NCBI GenBank assembly: GCA_022819745.1
Contig: JAJEGS010000059.1
Location: 1-34,620 of the forward strand
DNA length: 34,620 nt
Origin: Candidatus Latescibacterota bacterium
GTDB taxonomy: Bacteria > Latescibacterota > UBA2968 > UBA8231
Direction of reading: 5' to 3'
Below, in pieces: positions 15,692 through 24,704 of this stretch. Made by a program: the position numbers and the translations under genes. Position 1 is the first letter of the stretch, and every line of letters begins with the position of its first letter. The notes beneath the pieces were generated by a model that was given only the letters and a program-made list of their open reading frames with translations, was not told the origin of the DNA and did no database searches.

Positions 15692-16507
15692 ATGAGTACG
15701 CCGTATCAATATCCGACCGATATAACGGACGCGCAATGGCAGCGGCTGCGTCCTTTACTGCCGACCCGTCGCTGGCGTCCTGGTGGTCCGGGTCGTCCAC
15801 CTCGTGATCTGCGTTTAGTCCTCAATGGCATTCTCTATCGGGCTAAAACCGGCAGTCAATGGCCGATGCTGCCGCCGACTTTTGGTCCGTGGCAAACGGT
15901 GTATGGATACTTCAATCGCTGGCGTCAAGACGGGCATTGGCAGCGGATCTTGGCAGCGCTGATCGGCCAACATCGTACCCGCCAAGGCCGCCGACCGACG
16001 CCTTCGGCTGGTGGCATCGACGCGCAGAGTGTTAAGACGGCTACGCAAGGCACCGCTATAGGGTATGACCCGGGCAAACGGGTCAAAGGGCGCAAACGCC
16101 ACGTGCTGGTCGATAGCCAAGGCTCGATCCTGCAATGCAAGGTCACCGCCGCCAATATCTCCGATGCCGACGGCTTAAAGGCGCTGTTGAGCGCTTATTT
16201 TTGGCCGGGCGTTCAACGGTTGAGAAGAGTGTGGGTCGATGCCGGCTATCGAGGGCAGGCACTCAACACATGGGTCGCCAACTTAAAACGCACCCATAAA
16301 GTTGGGTTGGATGTCGGTGAAAAACCACGCGATGGCTTTACGCTACTTAAACGCCGATGGGTGGTTGAACGAACCTTTGCTTGGTTGGGCAACTATCGAA
16401 TTCACGCCAAAGACTATGAGGTCTTAACCTGCAATAGTGAAGCCTTTATACACATTGTTATGATCCATCTGTTGCTCAAGCGAGGCGAACCAGAAAAAGA
16501 GTTTTAA
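15692..16507 (+). CDS. IS5-family transposase (IS427-like)
   Basis: DDE transposase of 271 aa that cuts and pastes its own element. ATG at 15692 is chosen because AAAGG precedes it and the product then starts MSTPYQYPTDITDAQW, the usual opening of the group; the frame is open from 15626. The N-terminal DUF4096-like part contains WRPGGPGRPPRDLR. The catalytic triad is visible as GGIDAQSVKT (D), VWVDAGYRGQ (D) and WVVERTFAWLGNYR (E). Many relatives use two frames with a programmed shift; here one continuous frame encodes the whole protein. It appears intact and could be active. Confidence 0.92.
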   Translation: MSTPYQYPTDITDAQWQRLRPLLPTRRWRPGGPGRPPRDLRLVLNGILYRAKTGSQWPMLPPTFGPWQTVYGYFNRWRQDGHWQRILAALIGQHRTRQGRRPTPSAGGIDAQSVKTATQGTAIGYDPGKRVKGRKRHVLVDSQGSILQCKVTAANISDADGLKALLSAYFWPGVQRLRRVWVDAGYRGQALNTWVANLKRTHKVGLDVGEKPRDGFTLLKRRWVVERTFAWLGNYRIHAKDYEVLTCNSEAFIHIVMIHLLLKRGEPEKEF

Positions 16508-16598
16508 AAAGGCTTCTCAATTTTGCCCCAATATCTTGTATCAACAGGCTTTGATAAACCACAAGATAGCGAGCCACTGTATAACATCAGTGAATTAA

Positions 16599-16645
16599 GT
16601 GGCTGACGGCCCTGAACAGGCGTCTTTGACGTTGCCGTCAGCCAC
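16599..16645. repeat. Inverted repeat, 12-bp arms
   Basis: GTGGCTGACGGC and its exact complement, separated by 23 bases, lie 82 bases beyond the IS5-family element. No T-tract follows directly, so a terminator role is doubtful; a relic of another mobile element end is equally possible. Confidence 0.6.
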
Positions 16646-16717
16646 ACCCCCTTGAAGCACAACCTAAAATCAAGTCTTCTTCCTAAAAATACTTCTTGGG
16701 CACTGTTGTATATTATA

Positions 16718-16888
16718 TACTGATGTTACGCAGCCTTTGTCATGCCTGGGCTCCGCAAGCAGGCATCCAGCAAGTCCCATTGGAAGCCCGTGCTCAGACT
16801 AGATTCCCGCTTGCGCGGGAATGACCCTAGAAAGCCGCAGTCATTATCCCCGGCGAAGGCCTAGGATAATGACTGCGTAATATCAGTA
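16718..16888. mobile_element. MITE-like non-autonomous element
   Basis: A 171-base non-coding unit bounded by terminal inverted repeats TACTGATGTTACGCAG (16718-16733) and its complement at 16873-16888, 15 of 16 matching. Inside are stacked palindromes: TGCCTG...CAGGCA, ATTCCCGC-TTGC-GCGGGAAT, and a perfect 14-bp arm CGCAGTCATTATCC (16836-16849) with its complement at 16864-16877. There is no coding capacity. A second copy of the terminal repeat alone stands at 15529-15543. The structure fits a MITE or a REP/BIME-type element mobilised by an unseen transposase. Confidence 0.65.
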
Positions 16889-16889
16889 A

Positions 16890-16895
16890 TATAAT
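16890..16895 (+). promoter_or_regulatory. Possible -10 box of galU at the element boundary
   Basis: TATAAT is perfect and lies 27 bases before the galU ATG. Any -35 would fall inside the MITE-like element (16867-16872 is TAATGA, a poor match). The element could therefore have replaced the native -35 region. Confidence 0.35.
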
Positions 16896-16922
16896 TCCCA
16901 TATTTTTGCGAGAGCCCATCCC

Positions 16923-17765
16923 ATGAACATCGTCAAAGCCATCGTGCCGGTCGCCGGCCTCGGCACCCGACTCCTACCCACGACCAAATCCTTATCCAAG
17001 GAAATGTTACCCGTGGGCCGCCTGCCGGTCGTCCACCACGTCGTCGAAGAGCTAGCGACCGCTGGCATCCGCCAAATCCTCTTCATCACCGGACGCAACA
17101 AAAGCGCGATCGAAAATCACTTCGACGACACCGGCGCGGGCTGCCGCGAGCGCGACATTGAGTTTTTCTTCGCGCACCAACCCCAACCCCCCGGCACCGG
17201 TACTGCGGTCGCTACCGGGGAAGCCTTTGCTGCCGGTGAGCCTTTCGTCGTAGCCTTCGGCGACAGCATCGTGCGCACGAATAGCGGTCGCCCCCTATTG
17301 CAGCGGATGATCGACTCGCACCTGCGCCATTGCGCCGCCTGCACCATCGGAGCGTACGAAGTGCCCGAAGACCAGATGCACCACTACGGCATCTTGGTGC
17401 CCGAAATAGCCACAGCCGCAGATTCCAAACTGACCGCCATCCTCGAAAAACCAACGCCCGCGCAAACCCCCAGCCGCTTGGCCATTAGCGCGCGCTACGT
17501 ATTTTCGCCAGCCATTTTCGCCCACATCCGCGCCACCGCACCCTCTGCCAGCGGCGAGGTATATCTCACCGACGCCATTGCCGCCCTAATCGCCGCCGAT
17601 GCTCCGGTGCGCGCCGTGCGCTTGAGCGTTGACGAGCAGCGCTACGACATTGGCAATCACCTATCCTATTTTGCGACCTTTATCGACTACGCGCTCGACG
17701 ACCCGGAATGGGGAGCGCAAATCCGCGCCTATCTGCGCGAAAAACTAGCGAACGACTCATCTTGA
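16923..17765 (+). CDS. galU: UTP--glucose-1-phosphate uridylyltransferase
   Basis: Makes UDP-glucose from UTP and glucose-1-phosphate for envelope polysaccharide and glycogen-type pathways, in the cytoplasm. The 280-aa protein is slightly shorter than the usual ~290-300. The nucleotide-binding signature GLGTRLLPTTKSLSKEMLPV lies at residues 12-31. It is followed by VVHHVVEEL, the NKSAIENHFD segment, GTGTAVATGEAF, the DSIV metal site and ILEKP near 180. The typical second residue after GLGTR (F) is L here. The gene starts 35 bases after the MITE-like element, and no strong ribosome-binding site is visible (GCGAGAG). A TTGACA overlaps its stop codon and may start the next transcript. Confidence 0.93.
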   Translation: MNIVKAIVPVAGLGTRLLPTTKSLSKEMLPVGRLPVVHHVVEELATAGIRQILFITGRNKSAIENHFDDTGAGCRERDIEFFFAHQPQPPGTGTAVATGEAFAAGEPFVVAFGDSIVRTNSGRPLLQRMIDSHLRHCAACTIGAYEVPEDQMHHYGILVPEIATAADSKLTAILEKPTPAQTPSRLAISARYVFSPAIFAHIRATAPSASGEVYLTDAIAALIAADAPVRAVRLSVDEQRYDIGNHLSYFATFIDYALDDPEWGAQIRAYLREKLANDSS

Positions 17766-17789
17766 CAGTCTCTTGCAAATCCCTAATGT
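17762..17789 (+). promoter_or_regulatory. Possible promoter of the siroheme reductase gene
   Basis: TTGACA (17762-17767) overlaps the galU stop codon. After a 16-base spacer comes TAATGT (17784-17789), a weak -10. The reductase start is about 45 bases downstream. The -35 is perfect but the -10 is poor, so this is tentative. Confidence 0.3.
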
Positions 17790-17835
17790 TAATAAGGTTT
17801 AATCGGACGCTAACCACACAGAGGCGGTTTTAGGC

Positions 17836-20079
<2,244 letters not shown>

Positions 20080-20085
20080 GTCTCT

Positions 20086-20664
20086 ATGGAATCCCTACAG
20101 CGCATCAACGTCAAATTCTATCTCGAAGATCCCGAGTCCCTATCGGCCCAAGAGGCTTTTCGCATCTTCAATAGTTGGATCCCTACTACTCCAGACGAAG
20201 TCCTCATCGACGTGGCCGACTACAGCCACCTAGACGAAGGACCGCTGACCCTGCTCGTCGGCCACGAAGCCAACTACAGCCTCGACAACCACAGCGCCGA
20301 AATGGGTTTGCTCTACTCGCGCAAACAACCCGCGGACGGAGACCTAACCGAACGGCTTGCCAACGCCTTCAAAGCTGCGCTCACCGCCTGCCGACGACTC
20401 GAAGAAGAGCCCAGCCTAGCGGGGAAAGTCAAATTCCGCAGCGGCGACGTGTTCATAGTGGCCAACGACCGCCTCAACGCAACCAACGACGAAGCAGGCG
20501 AAAACACCCTGCGGGCCGCCCTCGACCCGGTACTTACCCAACTCTTCGCCGGTGCCGAGTACGCAGTAGAGCGCGACGATGCCCCCCAACTGCGCCTCAA
20601 CCTGAGAATACGCTGTCAAACCAACTCCGACACAGCGACCCTGCTGGGCAATCTCGCCGCTTGA
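20086..20664 (+). CDS. Conserved hypothetical protein coupled to the siroheme reductase
   Basis: Soluble protein of 192 aa starting 6 bases after the reductase stop, so it is almost certainly in the same operon. I do not recognise a named domain. The sequence has an N-terminal alpha/beta part (INVKFYLEDPESL, EVLIDVADYSHL), a conserved-looking core LLVGHEANYSLDN followed by MGLLYSRKQ, then a helix AFKAALTACRRLEEEP and SGDVFIVANDRL. There is no signal peptide, membrane segment or metal-binding cysteine cluster. By position it may be an assembly or regulatory partner of the reductase. The ferredoxin promoter begins over its stop codon. Confidence 0.75.
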   Translation: MESLQRINVKFYLEDPESLSAQEAFRIFNSWIPTTPDEVLIDVADYSHLDEGPLTLLVGHEANYSLDNHSAEMGLLYSRKQPADGDLTERLANAFKAALTACRRLEEEPSLAGKVKFRSGDVFIVANDRLNATNDEAGENTLRAALDPVLTQLFAGAEYAVERDDAPQLRLNLRIRCQTNSDTATLLGNLAA

Positions 20665-20688
20665 CAGGGACAAAGTGGCCTCTATAAT
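20661..20688 (+). promoter_or_regulatory. Perfect sigma-70 promoter of the ferredoxin gene
   Basis: TTGACA (20661-20666), a 16-base spacer and TATAAT (20683-20688), both hexamers perfect. The -35 box overlaps the TGA stop of the preceding gene. The ferredoxin start is 44 bases beyond the -10 box with GGGAGGAA before it. This implies strong transcription of the ferredoxin separately from the reductase. Confidence 0.8.
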
Positions 20689-20732
20689 CAGAGAAGCAAT
20701 GAAGCAATAGCATCACCTATTGGGAGGAACCC

Positions 20733-21047
20733 ATGGCTTACTACATCACTGAAACCTGCATCGACGTCAAAGACAAGGCCTGCGTTGAGGTCTGCCCTGT
20801 GGACTGCATCCATCCGATCGACGGCGAAGGCGAGCCCATGCTCTACATCGACCCGGACGAGTGCATCGATTGCGGTGCCTGCGAGCCAGAGTGCCCGGTC
20901 GAGGCGATCTTCGCCGAAGAGGACATGCCCGAGGATCAAGACCGCTTCGTCGAGATCAACACCAAGTACTTTGAGCTGCGCGACGACGCCGACGAATGGA
21001 ACGAGTGGAAGCAGGAACACGCGGCCGAATTCGAAAAAACGAGCTAG
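20733..21047 (+). CDS. fdxA: 7Fe-type ferredoxin (FdxA-like)
   Basis: Small acidic electron carrier of 104 aa. The cysteine pattern matches 7Fe [3Fe-4S][4Fe-4S] ferredoxins: C9, C17 and C21-P in the first motif and C44, C47, C50, C54-P in the second (CIDCGACEPECP). The position of the non-ligand or fourth cysteine of the first motif is valine (V12), which supports a [3Fe-4S] cluster there. An additional cysteine is at C25. The C-terminal tail, EDMPEDQDRFVEINTKY, is typical of FdxA. It has its own perfect promoter and is followed by a strong terminator, so it is a single-gene unit. It could feed the upstream siroheme reductase or the downstream E1 enzyme's pathway; the partner is inferred. Confidence 0.9.
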   Translation: MAYYITETCIDVKDKACVEVCPVDCIHPIDGEGEPMLYIDPDECIDCGACEPECPVEAIFAEEDMPEDQDRFVEINTKYFELRDDADEWNEWKQEHAAEFEKTS

Positions 21048-21063
21048 GACTCCCGCCCTTAGT

Positions 21064-21106
21064 GCGAAAAAGCCGGGATGCCCCACGGGTTTCCCGGCTT
21101 TTTCGC
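21064..21106. terminator. Rho-independent terminator after the ferredoxin gene
   Basis: A perfect 15-bp stem GCGAAAAAGCCGGGA / TCCCGGCTTTTTCGC with a 13-base loop starts 17 bases after the ferredoxin stop. The T5 run lies in the 3' arm and the A5 run in the 5' arm, so it could act on both strands. Confidence 0.9.
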
Positions 21107-21108
21107 GC

Positions 21109-21137
21109 TTGACGATATCGGACCCACCTCGCTTATT
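21109..21137 (+). promoter_or_regulatory. Possible promoter of the E1 alpha gene
   Basis: TTGACG (21109-21114), a 17-base spacer and CTTATT (21132-21137). The -35 matches 5/6, the -10 only 3/6. It lies directly after the ferredoxin terminator and 36 bases before the E1 alpha start. Confidence 0.35.
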
Positions 21138-21172
21138 TTTTGCCCTAACGAGCATTGCCGGAGATAGCATAC

Positions 21173-22183
21173 ATGGCGAAGACAACTGCCCGCAAAAAAC
21201 CTAAAGCAAAGAAAACCAAGCTCCGGGCCACGCCCGACAAACTGTGGTTCATGTACCGCAAGATGTCGGAGATCCGCCTCTTTGAAGAGCACGTCTGGGA
21301 CGTCTATACCCGCGGACTGATGCCCGGCTTGGCCCACCTCTACATCGGCGAGGAAGGCGTGGCCGTCGGCACTTGCGCCGCCCTGCGCGACGACGACTAC
21401 ATCACTAGCACGCACCGCGGCCACGGACACTGTCTAGCCAAAGGCGGCCAACTCGACCGCATGATGGCCGAAATCATGGGCAAGGAAGCCGGCTATTGTC
21501 GCGGCAAGGGTGGGTCCATGCACATCGCCGATATGTCGCTGGGCATCCTCGGCGCCAACGGCATTGTCGGTGGCGGCTTCGGCATCTGCACCGGTGCCGG
21601 CCTGTCGGCCAAGCTGCGCGGCTCTGATCAAGTGGGCGTCTGCTTCTTCGGCGACGGCGCAGCCAACCAAGGCATCATGCTCGAAACAATCAACATGGCC
21701 GTCGTCTGGAACCTGCCGGTCATCTACATCTGCGAGAACAACCAGTACGGCGAGCACACCCCCTACGAAAGCGTCACCGGCGTCACCGACATCGCCGACC
21801 GCGCCAAAGGGCTTGGTCTCGAAGGGATCATTGCCGACGGTGCCGATGTGCTGGAGATGTACGAAAAAGTAACTGTGGCCGTAAACAAGGCGCGCAAGGG
21901 CGGCGGCCCGAGCCTAATCGAAGCCAAAACCTACCGCTACCACGGACATCACGTCGGCGACGCCCAGACTTATCGCACCCGCGACGAGGTCGGCTGGTGG
22001 TCTGAGAACAAGGACCCCATTCGCCTGTTGGGCCAGTACATGGTCGCCAAACGGGTCGCCAAACAGGCCGAACTCGACGCCCTGTACGAACAAGTGGAGC
22101 GCGAGGTCCTCGACGCCATCGAATTCGGCAAAGAAGCCGACTTCCCCCCGCCAGAACAAGCTTTTGAGGATATATATGCCTGA
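21173..22183 (+). CDS. 2-oxoacid (pyruvate/acetoin-type) dehydrogenase E1 component, alpha subunit
   Basis: Thiamine-diphosphate-dependent subunit of 336 aa that decarboxylates a 2-oxoacid or acetoin. ATG at 21173 is chosen with GGAG upstream; the frame opens 18 bases earlier at a TTG. A lysine-rich N-terminal tail (residues 5-20) precedes the domain. Visible family motifs are LYIGEEGVAVG, STHRGHGH, RGKGGSMH and the ThDP/Mg signature GDGAANQG...ENNQYG (about 155-190), then YRYHGHHVGDAQ. The gene overlaps the beta-subunit gene by 8 bases. No E2 or E3 gene follows, so the complex must be completed elsewhere. Pyruvate is the likeliest substrate, but acetoin or branched-chain acids cannot be excluded. 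Confidence 0.88.
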   Translation: MAKTTARKKPKAKKTKLRATPDKLWFMYRKMSEIRLFEEHVWDVYTRGLMPGLAHLYIGEEGVAVGTCAALRDDDYITSTHRGHGHCLAKGGQLDRMMAEIMGKEAGYCRGKGGSMHIADMSLGILGANGIVGGGFGICTGAGLSAKLRGSDQVGVCFFGDGAANQGIMLETINMAVVWNLPVIYICENNQYGEHTPYESVTGVTDIADRAKGLGLEGIIADGADVLEMYEKVTVAVNKARKGGGPSLIEAKTYRYHGHHVGDAQTYRTRDEVGWWSENKDPIRLLGQYMVAKRVAKQAELDALYEQVEREVLDAIEFGKEADFPPPEQAFEDIYA

Positions 22184-23159
22184 TCGGGACATGCTGTTTA
22201 GAGAGGCAATCGGCCTAGCCACGGCCGAGGAAATGCGCCGCGACGAGACCGTCTTTCTCATGGGTGAGGACGTGGGAGCCTCCGGCGGCATCTTCAAATG
22301 CTGCGAGGGCCTGTTCGAGGAATTCGGCGCGGAACGCGTCATCGACACCCCCATTGCCGAAGCGGGCTACATCGGGCTCGGCGTCGGTGCCGCCATGACC
22401 GGCATGCGCCCGCTGTGCGAGCTGATGTTCGGCGACTTTTCGCTGTTGACCATGGACCAGATCGTCAATCAGGCAGCCAAGATCCGCTACATGTCGGGCG
22501 GCCAGTGCAAGGTTCCGCTGACGATCCGGCTGTCGATGGGGGCCGGGCGCTCTTCAGCCGCGCAACACTCGCAGAGCTTGCACGCGCTTTTCGCCCATAT
22601 CCCCGGCCTCAAAGTCGCCATCCCTGCGACGCCACGCGACGCCAAGGGCCTGCTCAAGACCGCGATCCGCGACGACAACCCCGTGCTGTTCTTCGAAGAC
22701 AAAATGATGTATAACGACTCCGGCCTCGTGCCCGAAGAAGACGATTTCCTCATTCCCTTTGGCGAAGCCGAGATCAAACGCGAGGGCACCGACCTAACCC
22801 TCGTCGCCACCTCCAGCATGGTTGGCCTCGCCCTAGCCGCAGCGGACGATCTCGCGGCCCAAGGCCTAGAAGCTGAGGTCGTCGATCCGCGCACCCTCGT
22901 GCCGCTGGACAAGGAGACCCTGCTCGCCTCGGTGCGCAAAACCGGCTATGCAGTAGTAATCGATGAAGGCGTCGAGCGCTACGGCACCACGGCCGAGCTC
23001 GCTTCCATCCTCAACGCCGATGCATTCGATTGGCTCGACGCCCCCGTCTTGCGTATCGGCGCGGCCGACGTGCCCATCCCCTTCAGCCCCACTCTCGAGA
23101 TGCCGACCATCCCCAGCCAAGAGCGCATCGTCGAGACCGTACTTTCACAGCGAGGTTAG
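22176..23159 (+). CDS. 2-oxoacid (pyruvate/acetoin-type) dehydrogenase E1 component, beta subunit
   Basis: Partner of the alpha subunit, 327 aa. ATG at 22176 overlaps the alpha stop and has GAGG 7 bases upstream, a typical translational coupling; the frame opens at a TTG at 22164. Family motifs are FLMGEDVGASGGIFKCCEGL, IDTPIAEAGYIGLGVGAA, MDQIVNQAAKIRYMSGGQ, then LVATSSMVGLAL and the C-terminal VVDPRTLVPLDKETL. The length and motif order match complete PDH/acetoin E1 beta proteins. The SDR gene starts only 5 bases after its stop. Confidence 0.9.
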   Translation: MPDRDMLFREAIGLATAEEMRRDETVFLMGEDVGASGGIFKCCEGLFEEFGAERVIDTPIAEAGYIGLGVGAAMTGMRPLCELMFGDFSLLTMDQIVNQAAKIRYMSGGQCKVPLTIRLSMGAGRSSAAQHSQSLHALFAHIPGLKVAIPATPRDAKGLLKTAIRDDNPVLFFEDKMMYNDSGLVPEEDDFLIPFGEAEIKREGTDLTLVATSSMVGLALAAADDLAAQGLEAEVVDPRTLVPLDKETLLASVRKTGYAVVIDEGVERYGTTAELASILNADAFDWLDAPVLRIGAADVPIPFSPTLEMPTIPSQERIVETVLSQRG

Positions 23160-23163
23160 GCTT

Positions 23164-24072
23164 TTGTCGCGCCCGGCTTGCTTGGTCACAGGCTCGTCGA
23201 GCGGGATTGGCGCGGCCATCGTCCGCCAATTCGCCGCTCAAGGCTACGACGTGGTGGTCCACTACAACGCCGGCGAGGAGCGCGCCGCCGAGATCGCCGA
23301 GGCCATTCGCGCTGAGCACGGTGTCGAAGCCCTAGTCCTCGGTGCCGATCTCTCGCAGCCAGAGGCTCCTTTCGACCTAGTGGACCGCACCGTCGCGCAT
23401 TTCGGCCGTCTCGACGTGGCAGTCAGCAACAGCGGCGTGGCCAACTACGTGGCTGACGAACAGGGCCAACTCGTCCGCCATCGCTTCAGCGACACCCCAG
23501 TCGCACACCTCGACAAGGAGATGGACCGCGTCCTCAGCCTCAACCTCATGGGGGCCTACCGGCTGGCCCAGCGCACCCTCAAGCACATGGTCGAACAAGC
23601 CGCGCAAGAAGCCGATCCCCTCCACCGCAGCATCCTCTTGATTACCTCCATTTCGGACATCGCCCCCGAGAGCACCCGCATTCCCTACGGCGTCAGCAAA
23701 GCCGGCCTCAATCACGTGGTCGCCGGCGCGGCCTTCGACGGCGGGCCGCACAACATCACGGTCAACGCCCTGCGCCCCGGCGTCGTCGATACGCCGCTGA
23801 CGAGCCGACCCTCAGGCGTGGAAGATCCGCAATCGGGCCGCGAATTCACCGTGTCCGAGATATACGGTCTAATGGCCGCAGGCGGTTCCCAACCCATTCG
23901 CCGCATCGGCCGCCCCGAAGACATCGCCTTCGCCGCCTACGCCTTCACTCAGATTCCCTACATGACCGGCCAGCTCATCGCCGTTGACGGCGGCTTTACC
24001 CTGCCCGGCAACTTTCCCAACCGCGAGGTCTTTCTGCAAGAGGGTTTGCGGAAGCGGCAATCTAGTTCTTGA
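23164..24072 (+). CDS. Short-chain dehydrogenase/reductase (SDR family)
   Basis: NAD(P)-dependent oxidoreductase of 302 aa. A TTG start at 23164 is chosen because GAGG lies 8 bases upstream, overlapping the end of the E1 beta gene, and the product then begins MSRPACLVTGSSSGIG, putting the TGxxxGIG cofactor motif at residues 9-16. Other classical SDR features are NSGVANY, the catalytic serine region LLITSISDIAPES, YGVSK (Tyr/Lys) and the C-terminal TGQLIAVDGGFTL. The closest style is 3-oxoacyl-ACP reductase-like. Its place behind E1 alpha/beta suggests reduction of a product of that pathway, such as acetoin or an acyl intermediate; this is inference. A TTGACA overlaps its stop, without a good -10. 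Confidence 0.88.
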   Translation: MSRPACLVTGSSSGIGAAIVRQFAAQGYDVVVHYNAGEERAAEIAEAIRAEHGVEALVLGADLSQPEAPFDLVDRTVAHFGRLDVAVSNSGVANYVADEQGQLVRHRFSDTPVAHLDKEMDRVLSLNLMGAYRLAQRTLKHMVEQAAQEADPLHRSILLITSISDIAPESTRIPYGVSKAGLNHVVAGAAFDGGPHNITVNALRPGVVDTPLTSRPSGVEDPQSGREFTVSEIYGLMAAGGSQPIRRIGRPEDIAFAAYAFTQIPYMTGQLIAVDGGFTLPGNFPNREVFLQEGLRKRQSSS

Positions 24073-24132
24073 CACAGACAACGGGCTGCCTTCGCCGTCT
24101 TGCGGCAAAGAATCTGTTCGGCCCCAAGTCCC

Positions 24133-24657
24133 ATGGAAGAATTGTTCCACGTCAGCGACCGGCCCGGCATAACCCGCTTTGAGCCGCGTCCCCCGCCTCC
24201 GGGCAATACCACCCATACTGGCCGCATGGTCTGGGCCGTGGGTCAGCGCCTACTACACAATTACTTGGTGCCGCGCGACTGCCCTCGGGTCACCTTCTAC
24301 GCCGGTCCTCAGACTACTGCCGAGGATGCCGAACGCTTTTTAGGCATCACAACTGCCCGCCATGTGGTGGCCATTGAGACAGCTTGGTTACAGGCTTTGC
24401 GCACCGAATGCCTCTACATCTATGCCCTGCCCAATGAAACCTTCCAACCGGTAGATAAAGGCGCTGGATACTATATCTCCCGCCAAGGGGTGACGCCCCG
24501 TTCGGTGGAAATCGTCGAAGATATTCTCGCCTGCTTGGCCGCCCGCGACGTGGAGATTCGTATCATCCCTTCCCTGTGGCCTCTACGCGACGCAGTGTTG
24601 CAATCCACCATGCGGTTTTCCTTCATCCGCATGCGCAACGCCACTCCTCGGGCCTAG
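24133..24657 (+). CDS. DUF6886-like hypothetical protein
   Basis: Soluble protein of 174 aa. ATG at 24133 starts the conserved part (MEELFHVSDRPGITRFEPR), and nothing upstream in the frame looks conserved. The segments FHVSDRPGITRFEPR, VWAVGQRLLHNYLVPRDCPR, VVAIETAWLQALR and GAGYYISRQGVTPRSVE recall a small bacterial family that I believe is Pfam DUF6886, of unknown function and often encoded alone. The ribosome-binding site is poor. It lies 60 bases after the SDR gene and may be read from the same transcript. Confidence 0.65.
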   Translation: MEELFHVSDRPGITRFEPRPPPPGNTTHTGRMVWAVGQRLLHNYLVPRDCPRVTFYAGPQTTAEDAERFLGITTARHVVAIETAWLQALRTECLYIYALPNETFQPVDKGAGYYISRQGVTPRSVEIVEDILACLAARDVEIRIIPSLWPLRDAVLQSTMRFSFIRMRNATPRA

Positions 24658-24704
24658 CCGATTTGGGACTGACGACCTTATCCTGGTTGATTATAGTTCA
24701 GGGC

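Larger units (their letters stand above)
15561..16517 (+). mobile_element. IS5-family insertion sequence with duplicated left end
   Basis: Complete-looking element around the transposase at 15692-16507. The left terminal repeat AGAAGCGTTTTTAAAAC starts at 15591, and the right end read inwards from 16517 is AGAAGCCTTTTTAAAAC, 16 of 17 identical. The first 30 bases of the left end are present twice in exact tandem (15561-15590 and 15591-15620), so the element is 927 bases from the inner copy or 957 from the outer. A clear target duplication was not found. Confidence 0.8.
16518..16922. other. Repeat-rich intergenic region upstream of galU
   Basis: This 405-base stretch has no gene. It contains a 12-bp inverted repeat GTGGCTGACGGC / GCCGTCAGCCAC (16599-16610 and 16634-16645) that forms a large hairpin just after the IS, then about 70 bases without obvious structure, then the MITE-like element 16718-16888. 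A perfect TATAAT (16890-16895) touches the end of that element, 28 bases before the galU start. Confidence 0.6.
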
